A stretch of DNA of 64,000 nt. It comes from Jaltomata sinuosa. Taxonomy: Eukaryota; Streptophyta; Magnoliopsida; Solanales; Solanaceae. The stretch lies in assembly GCA_003996215.1 (NCBI GenBank), contig QJPP01004107.1, positions 275,254 to 339,253 of the forward strand, read 5' to 3'. Below the pieces are notes generated by a model, which saw only the letters and a list, made by a program, of their open reading frames with translations, searched no databases and was not told the origin of the DNA. Position 1 is the stretch's first letter; the number at the start of each line of letters is the position of its first letter. Position numbers and translations under genes: made by a program. Below are positions 33,643 through 42,054 of this stretch, piece after piece.

Positions 33643-34510
33643 GAGATGTTCTATAACTCTTGTTTTAGAGGCAAGACTTAGCCCAAGAATTTACAAACAA
33701 CAAATTACACCTCATGGGCAAGAGTTAACACTATCACATTGTGTCTTGATTTATGAGATGCTCTATAACGCTTGCCTTAGAGGAAAGACTTAGTCCAAGA
33801 ACTCTCAAACAACAAGTTATACCCCATAGGCAAACTTGACACTACCACATTGTGTCTTGATTTATAAGATGCTCTGTAACGGTTGCCTTAGAGGCAAGAC
33901 TTAGCCCAAGGACTTTCAAACAAGAAGTTACGCCCCATGGGCAAGAGTTGACATTACCACATTATTTCTTGATTTATGAGATGTTCTATAACTCTTGCCT
34001 TAGAGGCAAAACTTAGCCCAAGGATTTTCAAACAACAAGTTACGCCCCATGGGAAGAGTTCACGCTACTTCATTGTGTCTTGATTTGTGAGATGTTCTAT
34101 AACTCTTGCCTTAGAGGCAAGACTTAGCCCAAGAACTTTCAAACAACAAGTTACGTCTCATGGGCAAGAGTTGATACTACCACATTGTGTCTTGATTTAT
34201 GAGATGCTCTATAATATTTGTCTTAGAGGCAAGACTTAGCCCAAGGATCTCCAAAAAAAATAAGTTACGCCTCATGGGCAAGAGTTCATACTACTTCATT
34301 GTGTCTTAATTTATGAGATACTTTATAACGGTTTCCTTAGAGGCAAGACTTAGCTCAAGAATTTCCAAACAACAAGTTATGCCCTACGACCAAGACTTGA
34401 CACTACCTCATTGTGTCTTGATTTATGAGATGTTCTATAACTCTTGTCTTAGAGGCAAGATTTGTTCCAAAAGACTTCCAAACAACAAAGCACGTCTTTA
34501 AGTTTACTTC
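33643..34510. repeat. 112-bp tandem repeat, eight copies (core of foldback element)
   Basis: Copies begin at about 33643, 33754, 33868, 33978, 34089, 34201, 34315 and 34427 with (G/A)AGAT(G/A)(C/T)T(C/T)T(A/G)TAA. Shared blocks are CTTAGAGGCAAGACTTAGCC, AACAACAAGTTACGCCCCAT, GGGCAAGAGTTGACACTACC and ATTGTGTCTTGATTTATGAG. The last copy is incomplete. Confidence 0.92.
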
Positions 34511-34574
34511 AATGTCAAAGAAAGAAGATCATATTTGCGGATTATCCAATTTTCTGTTCATTAGCAAAGAAATA

Positions 34575-34830
34575 ATCGAGGTTAAGAAAAGTGAAAAAGG
34601 AGAAAAAAAAATAAAGAAAAAGAGAGAAAAAATAAAAAGTTGAGAAAAAAAAAAGAGAGAAAAAAAGAGAACAAAAAAATAAAGGTTGAGAAAAAAATAA
34701 AAAAGAGAAAAAAAATTAAAAATTAAAATAAAAATTGAGAAAAAAGAAAATGAGGAAAAAAAAAGAAAAGAAAAACGAAATTTGAGAAAAAAGAAAAAAA
34801 AAAGAAAAAAAAAATGAAAATTAAAAGTTG
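34575..34830. repeat. Polypurine tract (right arm of foldback element)
   Basis: About 250 bases of A and G on the plus strand, the inverted counterpart of 33290-33640. The minus-strand frame 34529-34846 across it encodes a Phe/Leu/Ser run and is not a gene. Confidence 0.9.
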
Positions 34831-34980
34831 AGAGACAAATGAACATGGCGAGTTGTGATGTAGAGGGACAAAAATGTATTTGTTCTGTACATAAAAAGAA
34901 AGGAAGACTAATCTTTAAAGATTTTTCTTATGAGGGACAAAAATTGAAGACCACTCACTTTGGGGCACCCCATGTAATTT

Positions 34981-35899
34981 CCTGGGTCTTGAGCGATCTC
35001 CAACTTCGACTACTTCTAAATGGACTCCTAAATGCCTTTTATTTTTTAATCTCATATTTTTCTCTTGAAAATTAGTTAGTAAATATTTAACAACAGCAAG
35101 GTAGAGTTGAAATCAGTAAGAAAATATATTTTCCTTTTTCTTTTTTACCTAGGTAAGACAACTTCTTAAGCACTTCATGTAACCTAAGAAGAGTAACTTG
35201 GCGCTGAACACACTTCTCGCTAACTAACCGACCTGGAGATCCTTAATATTATGAGCCTTTTTATTCTAAGGAAATTCGACAAGTATGTCCTACATGTAAA
35301 CGGATGTATTTTTAGTCTTAAAAGTTCAAGTGATTTGAGGAGATCATGGTTTCTTTGTATCTTAGACATTTGACTTATTAGAATTGATGACTGTGACTTC
35401 AGCAACATCCTACATGGTAATATCTGGCTAAAGAAACTAGCATAATGGTTATCAATATTTTTCAAATACTTAAGACTACTTTAGCAATATCACTAAAAAA
35501 TTAAACTTGAACCTGTTTTTTTTTTTCTCCTCATAACCAAACACAAGCTTATACTTCTAGCTACACAACATTATCCATCTGGTAAAACAACAAGTATAGA
35601 ATGTTCTGTAATCCTCTTATCCTTCAAAACTTCTGGAAACAGTTCCTTCTCCAGCTGAAACTGCATCATCCAATTCAGATAAGTCGTGCTGACTCAAATG
35701 GAGGAGTACACTTGACACTGCTTTTAAGTTCACTTTTGCAGTGAGGGTACAAAATTACCATAAAATCATCCAAATATGTTTCTTCAACTAAACAACACAG
35801 ACCGGTATGTAGTCTTCGAGCAGCAGCAACAGCATGTTCTACGAGCTAAAAAGGTCATCTCAAGGTTCTAGGTTTCATCTATCAATGTTACTATTACCC
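34981..35899. other. Intergenic DNA, no feature recognised
   Basis: Several short frames (for example 35220-35465 on the minus strand) lack recognisable similarity. It could be untranslated or intronic host sequence, but no splice pattern or protein match supports this. Confidence 0.4.
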
Positions 35900-35902
35900 T
35901 TA

Positions 35903-36114
35903 GGGTGTGTTTGGTACGGGGGATGGGATAGACAAAGTTATCTCATGGGATTAGTTATCCCATTATATATATGGGCAAACTTATCCTATCACTATAGTAT
36001 AAATGGTGGATAAATAATCCTGGGACTGACTAGTACCACTAACCAAACGCAAGATAAAATAATTCTGCATTTTACCCCGGGATTATTTTCCTTATCCCTC
36101 GTACCAAACGACCC
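35903..36114. mobile_element. Tourist-like (PIF/Harbinger) MITE, 212 bp
   Basis: The ends are GGGTGTGTTTGGTACG and CGTACCAAACGACCC, near-perfect terminal inverted repeats of the GGG-TGTTTGG type, flanked by TTA on both sides (35900-35902 and 36115-36117). Internal subterminal pairs (GGATGGGATA and TTATCCCTC, AGTTATCCCA and GGGATTATTTT) extend the inverted structure. There is no coding capacity. Confidence 0.85.
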
Positions 36115-36298
36115 TTAAAGTGCAATCAGGATAACATTTTAACTCGAAATGTTTCAGGAAAAAATTGAACACATCTTACTTGTACCAAGAACCTTATCAA
36201 AAGTTTCACTTGCACTAGTTTGACCATATTCAGCTATGAAAGTAAGTACAAGTACATATCCCTAAACAATTCCCATCTCTTTCTCAACTGGCAGATGC

Positions 36299-36697
36299 TG
36301 TTGGGTTCGAAATCGAGAGGACGTCATGCGGAAGCTAATATTTACAAACCATCAAGGCGATAAATAAGATGACACATAAAACTATACTAAAAAAACATAT
36401 TATTGATAATATTCGGTCAAACGACCTACATGTTATGAAAACTAATATAAAAGAAAATATTAAAACTATAGAGAGAAAATCTCCCCATAAACAAAACTCT
36501 CTAAACGACTACATAGTGGATGCTTTTGTGTTTTTGATTGAGAGGAGGGATCTTCAATTTATAGAAGCCCAAACTTCTCCTCCAAAAAAAGATTAACCAA
36601 TTATGGAAAATTATTATCCTACAAGGAAACCTTTTCAAGGTAAAACACAGTTATGGTATAATTCAGTAAAGTAGGAAATTCAGGGCAAACCCTAACA
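36299..36697 (-). repeat. TRIM LTR A
   Basis: A 399-bp LTR, the outermost at the low-coordinate end (3' LTR in element orientation). It lacks an 18-bp direct duplication (TTTTCCACCAAGAAAACC type) that the other three LTRs contain. The minus-strand TATA block CTATAAATTGAAGATCC is present near 36550-36566. Confidence 0.88.
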
Positions 36698-37041
36698 AAT
36701 CTTTCTTTGGCCTGAATTTTCTGGCAAAATAATCTTCATCTTCTTCTTCACATCATCTTCATCACTGCTGCTTGTCATGGTTAAAAATAAGATTTAAAAT
36801 ATTGTGGTTAAAAATGGTTTAAAAATATTTTATTTTTATTTTTAAAGATGCAGCAGCAGGTATGTTGAAAATATGGTTGAATCTTAATACTCCTTCTCCA
36901 CATTTAGTATCTGGACAAAAATATCCATTATCATCAAATTGGTTGCAAGTTGATTTGAAACCGCCTTAAACCTGTTTTCAACCTCGTTCAACCAATCGGC
37001 TCATTGAACCATTGAATCGTTGGAACCATTGGATCGTCCGA

Positions 37042-37053
37042 CTCTTGATACCA
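37042..37053 (-). other. TRIM primer binding site next to LTR B
   Basis: Plus strand CTCTTGATACCA, minus strand TGGTATCAAGAG, two bases from the LTR edge at 37056. It is close to the initiator tRNA-Met site TGGTATCAGAG with one extra A. The same motif lies next to LTR C (37807-37818) and LTR D (38583-38594). Confidence 0.75.
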
Positions 37054-37055
37054 CT

Positions 37056-37473
37056 TGTTGGGTTCAAAATCGAGAGGGCGTCATGCGGAAGCTAATATTT
37101 ACAAACCATCAAGGCGATAAATCAGATGACACATAAAACTATACTAAAAAGCATATTATTGATAATATTCGGTCAAACGACCTACATATTATGAAAACTA
37201 ATATAACAGAAAATATTAAAAACTATAGAGAGAAAATCTCCCCATAAACAAAACTCTCTAAACGACTACATAGTGGATGCTTTTGTGTTTTTGTTTGAGA
37301 GGAGGGATCTTCAATTTATAGAAGTCCAAACTTCTTCTCCAAGAAAAGATTAACCAATTATGGAAAAGTTATTATCCTACAAGGAAACCTTTTCCACCAA
37401 GAAAACCTTTTCAAGGTAAAACACAATTATGGTATAATTCAGTAAAGTAGGAAATTCAGGGCAAACCTTGACA
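37056..37473 (-). repeat. TRIM LTR B
   Basis: A 418-bp internal LTR of the array, followed on the plus strand by a polypurine-tract complement (AAATCTCCCC) at 37474-37483. Shared by two neighbouring units. Confidence 0.88.
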
Positions 37474-37820
37474 AATCTCCCCTTGGCCTGAATTTTCTGG
37501 CAAAATAATCTTCATCTTCTTCTTCACATCATCTTCATCACTGCTGCTTGTCATGGTTAAAAATAAAATTTAAAATATTGTGGTTAAAAATGGTTTAAAA
37601 ATATTTTATTTTTATTTTTAAAGATACAGCAGCAGATATGTTGAAAATATGGTTGAATCTTGATACTCCTTCTCCACATGTAGTATCTAGATAAAAATCT
37701 CCATTAACATCAAATTGGTTGCAAGTTGATTTGAAACTGCCTTAAACCTGTCTTCAACCATCGGCTCATTGAACCGTTGAATCGTTGGACCCATTGGATC
37801 GTCCGGCTCTTGATACCACT

Positions 37821-38238
37821 TGTTGGGTTAAAAATCGAGAGGGCGTCATGCGGAAGCTAATATTTACAAACCATCAAGACGATAAATCAGATGACACATA
37901 AAACTATACTAAAAAAATATATTATTGATAATATTCGGTCAAACGACCAACAGATTATGAAAACTAATATAAAAGAAAATATTAAAACTATAGAGAGAAA
38001 ATCTCCCCATAAACAAAACTCTCTAAACGACTACATATTGGATGCTTTTGTGTTTTTGTTTGAGAGGAGGGATCTTCAATTTATAGAAGTCCAAACTTCT
38101 CCTCCAAGAAAAGATTAACCAATTATGGAAGAGTTATTATCCTACAAAGAAACTTTTTCCACCAAAAAAATCTTTTCAAGGTAAAACACAGTTATGGTAT
38201 AATTCAGTAAAGTAGAAAATTCAGAGCAAACCCTAACA
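37821..38238 (-). repeat. TRIM LTR C
   Basis: A 418-bp internal LTR followed by AAATCTCCCCCTGGCC, the complement of a clear polypurine tract. Shared by two neighbouring units. Confidence 0.88.
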
Positions 38239-38596
38239 AATCTCCCCCTGGCCTGAATTTTCTGGCAAAATAATCTTCATTTTTTTTCTTCACATCATCT
38301 TCATCACTGCTGCTTGCCATGGTTAAAAATAAGATTTAAAATATTGTGGTTAAAAATGGTTTAAAAATATTTTATTTTTATTTTTAAAGATGCAGCAGCA
38401 GGTATGTTGAAAATATGGTTGAATTTTGAAACTCCTTCTCCACATGTAGTATCTGGATAAAAATATCCATTATCATCAAATTGGTTGCAAGTTGATTTGA
38501 AACCGCCTTAAACCTGTCTTCAACCTCGTTCAACCATCGGCTCATTGAACCATTGAATCGTTGGACCCATTGGATCGTCCGGCTCTTGATACCACT

Positions 38597-39014
38597 TGTT
38601 GGATTCGAAATCGAGAGGGCGTCATGCGAAAGCTAATATTTACAAACCATCAATGCGATAAATCAGATGACACATAAAACTATACTATAAAAGCATATTA
38701 TTGATAATATTCGGTCAAACGACCTACATATTATGAAAACTAATATAAAAGAAAATATTAAAACTATAGAGAGAAAATCTCCCCATAAACAAAACTCTCT
38801 AAAAGACTACATAGTGGATGCTTTTGTGTTTTTGTTTGAGAGGAGGGATCTTCAATTTATAGAAGTCCAAACTTCTCCTCCAAGAAAAGATTAACCAATT
38901 ATGGAAGAGTTATTATTCTACGAGGAAACCTTTTCCACCAAGAAAACCTTTTCAAGGTAAAACACAGTTATGGTATAATTCAGTAAAGTAGGAAATTCAG
39001 GGCAAACCCTAACA
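38597..39014 (-). repeat. TRIM LTR D
   Basis: A 418-bp LTR, the outermost at the high-coordinate end (5' LTR in element orientation). Its outer edge CCCTAACA is followed by GATA and a run of 12 G (39019-39030). Confidence 0.88.
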
Positions 39015-39879
39015 GATAGGGGGGGGGGGGTGAATATAGTCTAAATATTCACCAAACCTAGTGTAAGCAAGCAGCTTTCTTTGGTTAACATCAAGCCTAA
39101 AGAAGTCGTACTAGAAAAGGAATAAGAATGACAATAGATACAAGTTCTTACCAATATTCAGTTCATAACATCCAAGCAAATAAAACCATAACACAATGAA
39201 GGCAGAAACATCTAAATAAGCAGCACATATAGTATTTCTTCAGACTGGTGGCTGTTGCAGGGAAGAATATTAACTTGTTTTATCAACTATTTTCCCAAGA
39301 GCTGCAACAGCTTAAGTAGAAGGCAGAAAGTATCATGAAGTTTGATGCTTAGAAGCAAGAGAACATAAAACTCCTAACAACTGGAGCAATCTGTAGACTG
39401 CAAATCACAGTACTCCTCTCCTGCCCCATCACCACATGCAGTGCCACTCTTTTTTGAATTATACTACCACTACTAACCACAGTGCTTGATCTTTTATTAG
39501 CTTGTGAGTACAATTATATCTACATACAGTAGCGCTCATGACAAAGATGCTATTTGGCAGTCATCTCTATTTGATTAGAATATAAAATTCTTTTATAAGG
39601 ATTTGGTAGTCATCTCAAGAGATAGTAAGTTAGTGACTAAATATAATGTTTTCCCGAAACTCTATAGACAAATCCAGTTGTTTTAAGGGGCACAGCTTTC
39701 ACATTATCAAAGAGAAAAGTTTCCCATGGACTGGTTATGTACTTCTGATAGTACCTGGAAAATACACAGTTCCAATAATTTAAGTTTTCTGCAAATGACA
39801 ATATTCTCCCCTCCCCTCAGATCTCTCTCTTTCTGAATTACACTACAGATAAAAGAAAGAAGAACAAAAGAAGAGCACC
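39015..39879. other. Intergenic DNA, no feature recognised
   Basis: Begins with GATA and a run of 12 G. The rest is ordinary AT-rich sequence of moderate complexity without frames of interest. It may belong to the 3' flank of the minus-strand gene at 40554-41090. Confidence 0.4.
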
Positions 39880-40040
39880 AGGGGTCTAGCCTAGAAGTTA
39901 ATGAAGCGGGTTGAAAAAAATTGAGGTCTCGGGAGGCAAAAACACAAGTCGGTTTCTTCCCATCTATCCAAACCTTGGTAGATAGAGTTACATGCTACCT
40001 GTGTTGGTAAGGGTTTACTGTGGAATTAAGTTGAGAAAAT
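39880..40040 (+). mobile_element. SolS-type SINE
   Basis: Reads AGGGGTCTAGCCTAGAAGTT with an A-box-like motif near 39883-39896, GAGGTCTCGGGAGGCAAAAA with a B-box-like motif near 39925-39936, TTTCTTCCCATCTATCCAAA, CCTTGGTAGATAGAGTTACA, and TACTGTGGAATTAAGTTGAG at the 3' side. These blocks match what I know of the tRNA-derived SolS family of Solanaceae SINEs. The 5' start and 3' end were set by where recognisable blocks stop. Confidence 0.72.
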
Positions 40041-40553
40041 AGAAGAAACTAGTCTTCCCTGTAGATGGTCCATTTTATCATAGGCTATAACAGTTGCTAC
40101 TTATAGTGCAGTTAACTTGCCTCATTTTCAGTGACAGTTTCTACACACCATATTTCTTGTTTCTTGGAAAACTTATAAGTCGATATAGATAAAAGAACCA
40201 ATTCATCAAATGAGAATCAAGATACAGTTAAGAAGAAGGATTTACCCTCCAATGACTAGATTTAATTACTTTTTACTTTTACATTCCTATTATATTTCAT
40301 TTAAAACAAGAATAGTAGTGCAACTTTACCTCCAACAATCAACTCAACTAGAACTTACATTGAAAATGTCTAATTTTCTAAGGCAAGATCCCAATTCACA
40401 AAACTAAGAAACAAATACAGAACACATTCTTGATCATTAACAATATCATCAATTAGAAGAAAGACGAGAACTTTTAATGCATTCATTTAACAATATATAA
40501 GGAAATAGAATAACTTTCTATCAAATATACGAGGTGAACAAATACACATACAC
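40041..40553. other. Probable 3' flank/UTR of the minus-strand gene
   Basis: No coding is seen. Transcripts of the gene at 40554-41090 would run into this stretch; an AATGAA-like signal (not the canonical AATAAA) lies on the minus strand near 40480-40486. A 65-codon plus-strand frame (40210-40407) has no recognisable similarity. Confidence 0.4.
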
Positions 40554-41090
40554 TCATTTGTGCTTAGCTTTTCTATGGCCACGCTTGAAATCATCCTCGT
40601 CCTCATCAGTGCTGCTATCATCATCATCATCATCATCATCATCGGTCCCGGAGGGAGGTGAAGGGTCAAGCCTAGAAGCATCAATGGCCCACTTAATTAC
40701 CTTCTCAACTTCATCATCATCATCCTCTTCATTCTCCATTGCTGCCTGTTGCTTAGCGGATGATGAAGCGGAAGAATAAGCGGGAAGGGAGCTTTTCAGA
40801 GCTGCGAATCTGGTAAACAAGTCATCAGACTCGATTGCAGAGGCTGAAGGTAGTTGGTTTTCTAAGCCCTGTTGGGACTTTTTGGGAGTTTTCTTGGATT
40901 TGAGGGCTTGGAAACGTTGATCGAGATCTGGGTCGATGAATTGGGTAGAAGAACCACGAGCCATATGGGAATTGAGACTCAGCTTGAGGAACACGTCATC
41001 CTCTGCCGCACGGAGCAGATCATCCACCTCGTCGGATTCGGTCTTCTTATTCCCCTTTTCGATACCTCTGCTCATTCTATTCCTGCTCAT
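40554..41090 (-). CDS. Acidic 178-residue protein with two MIM1-like motifs, ANCHR-like candidate
   Basis: A single-exon frame from ATG 41090 to TGA 40554. Residues 20-36 form a short acidic/hydrophobic helix-like start (DEVDDLLRAAEDDVF). Two near-repeats, DPDLDQRFQALK (residues 53-64) and SDDLFTRFAALK (88-99), fit the MIM1 pattern LxxR(L/F)xxLK by which proteins bind the MIT domain of VPS4 and related ESCRT partners. A helix EVEKVIKWAIDASRLDP follows (127-143), then an Asp run (150-158) and a basic tail (FKRGHRKAKHK). Two MIM1 motifs are a feature of animal ANCHR (ZFYVE19, abscission checkpoint), but no FYVE zinc finger is present, so that name is a hypothesis. Codon use is unlike the surrounding transposons and there are no stops. 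The start is supported by loss of similarity-like composition upstream; a second Met at residue 6 is possible. Confidence 0.7.
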   Translation of the reverse strand: MSRNRMSRGIEKGNKKTESDEVDDLLRAAEDDVFLKLSLNSHMARGSSTQFIDPDLDQRFQALKSKKTPKKSQQGLENQLPSASAIESDDLFTRFAALKSSLPAYSSASSSAKQQAAMENEEDDDDEVEKVIKWAIDASRLDPSPPSGTDDDDDDDDDSSTDEDEDDFKRGHRKAKHK

Positions 41091-41339
41091 GCCAAGAAAA
41101 AAATTGGCTCACTGCTCATTTCTAAAACTTAATTTGCATATCCATTCAATTTCTTTTTCAATTAAATTTTAGGTTAGGTTTAAAAAAGCTGAAAAAGTGG
41201 GGAAAAAATGAGACCAGGTTGTGAGGTCAAAGGCTTTTTTAACACATTATAAAATTTTAGGTATTATTTAAGTTTTTTAAAATACATTTAATACCCTTCC
41301 TTTTTTTCAATACTACCTTTCACTCTTCTCCTCTTCTTC
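41091..41339. promoter_or_regulatory. Shared intergenic region between two head-to-head genes
   Basis: About 250 bp separate the ATG of the minus-strand gene from the first exon of the plus-strand gene. It is AT-rich, with a CT-rich leader at about 41295-41345 (TCACTCTTCTCCTCTTCTTC) before the plus-strand exon. The arrangement would allow a bidirectional promoter. No specific element was identified. Confidence 0.4.
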
Positions 41340-42054
41340 ATTATTCTCAATGGAAATTCTTAAACCCCTCTTCGGTTCATCTTGTTCCCCCAATATTCAA
41401 GCTCTGCTTTTTTCGATCTCAGGTAAGTTTTCTTATTCTTTCGATCATTATAAATTTCATATTGTTGATTTTTATTTGTTCTTTGTTTTGGTGGGCTATC
41501 GTAGTTTATTGAAGAAATTTTTTTAAAACTTAGGGGTATTTAGTAATTGAAAATGTGTGTTATTTAAGTTTGATATAAATGATTTTGAAGCGTTTTTGAG
41601 TTTGCACATCGCAAATTTGATTTATTTGATGTTTCTGGTTATATATTTTTAGAATTTTTTTGAATTTTTGTTCAGTAAAAATGGTGTTTTTGCCTATAAA
41701 ATTGTCGAATATGTAGAGAATTTTTTGATTTTTTGTTCAGTATAATGTTGATGCTGCTGATTTTGATTTTACATATCTCTGTTTCTATTTATGCAAATTC
41801 TTGTTCTATTAATAGACTTGTAGTCTATTGTGGTCTATTAATATTGATTTTATATCGTAATTGTCAATGGCAAAATTTCTTTTAAATAGATATCATAAAA
41901 AATGGTTAAAACTAGAGGAGCAAAGAGGGCTACCACCCGTTCTAGTGATAGGAAAAGAAAAACTAAACAAGTTGCAACTACCTCAAAAAGAAAAAAAATT
42001 ATAAAGGAAGAATCGACGCTAAACTTGAAAACCATGGCTGAAATTGATGAGGGT
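41340..42054 (+). pseudogene. 5' exons of a host gene cut by a retrotransposon, function unknown
   Basis: A first exon ends with ATCTCAG|GTAAGTTTTC, a good splice donor near 41422. It contains an ATG (41350, MEILKPLFGSSCS) that may be a short upstream frame or the true start. After a T-rich intron with an acceptor at AAATAG (about 41885-41890), a second exon has ATG 41902 and encodes MVKTRGAKRATTRSSDRKRK, a strongly basic Lys/Arg/Thr stretch, then KEESTLNLKTMAEID. The reading is interrupted at 42055 by an LTR. The rest of the gene would lie beyond the right edge of the window if the nest is complete. The product is not recognised; MVKTRG-type basic starts occur in several plant nuclear proteins and in transposon-captured genes. 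Confidence 0.5.

Larger units (their letters stand above)
33130..34980. mobile_element. Foldback-type element with long inverted arms
   Basis: The left arm (33130-33640) and right arm (34560-34980) are imperfect inverted repeats. AACTACAT at the left matches the complement of ATGTAATT at the right; further pairs are GGTGGTCTTGTAATTTTGTC with its counterpart at 34935-34960, ATTAGTCTTC with GAAGACTAAT (34903-34912), and TCATTTGCCTCTCAA with the complement near 34830-34845. The inner parts of the arms are a pyrimidine tract and a purine tract. The centre is a tandem array. No transposase is present and no target duplication could be fixed by eye. Confidence 0.72.
36299..39014 (-). mobile_element. 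TRIM-type retrotransposon array: four LTRs, three internal segments
   Basis: On the minus strand each LTR starts TGTTAGGGTTTGCCC and ends with a block finishing CCAACA. After each LTR end comes an internal segment of about 350-360 bp that starts with a TGGTATCAAGAG primer-binding-like site and ends in a GGGGGAGATT polypurine tract. The plus-strand order is LTR 36299-36697, internal, LTR 37056-37473, internal, LTR 37821-38238, internal, LTR 38597-39014. No gag or pol is encoded. Flanks are GATGC (36294-36298) and GATAG (39015-39019), at best an imperfect duplication. Two frames of 75 codons (36369-36596 and 37891-38118) lie within LTRs and are not genes. Confidence 0.85.

Noticed and set aside
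36369..38118. Two near-identical 75-codon frames (36369-36596 and 37891-38118)
   Set aside because: They lie inside TRIM LTRs on the strand opposite to the element; the same frame is broken in the other two LTRs.
40534..41172. Plus-strand frames with Ser runs and other frames overlapping the minus-strand gene
   Set aside because: They are antisense shadows of the 178-residue gene; the Ser run is the complement of its Asp codons.
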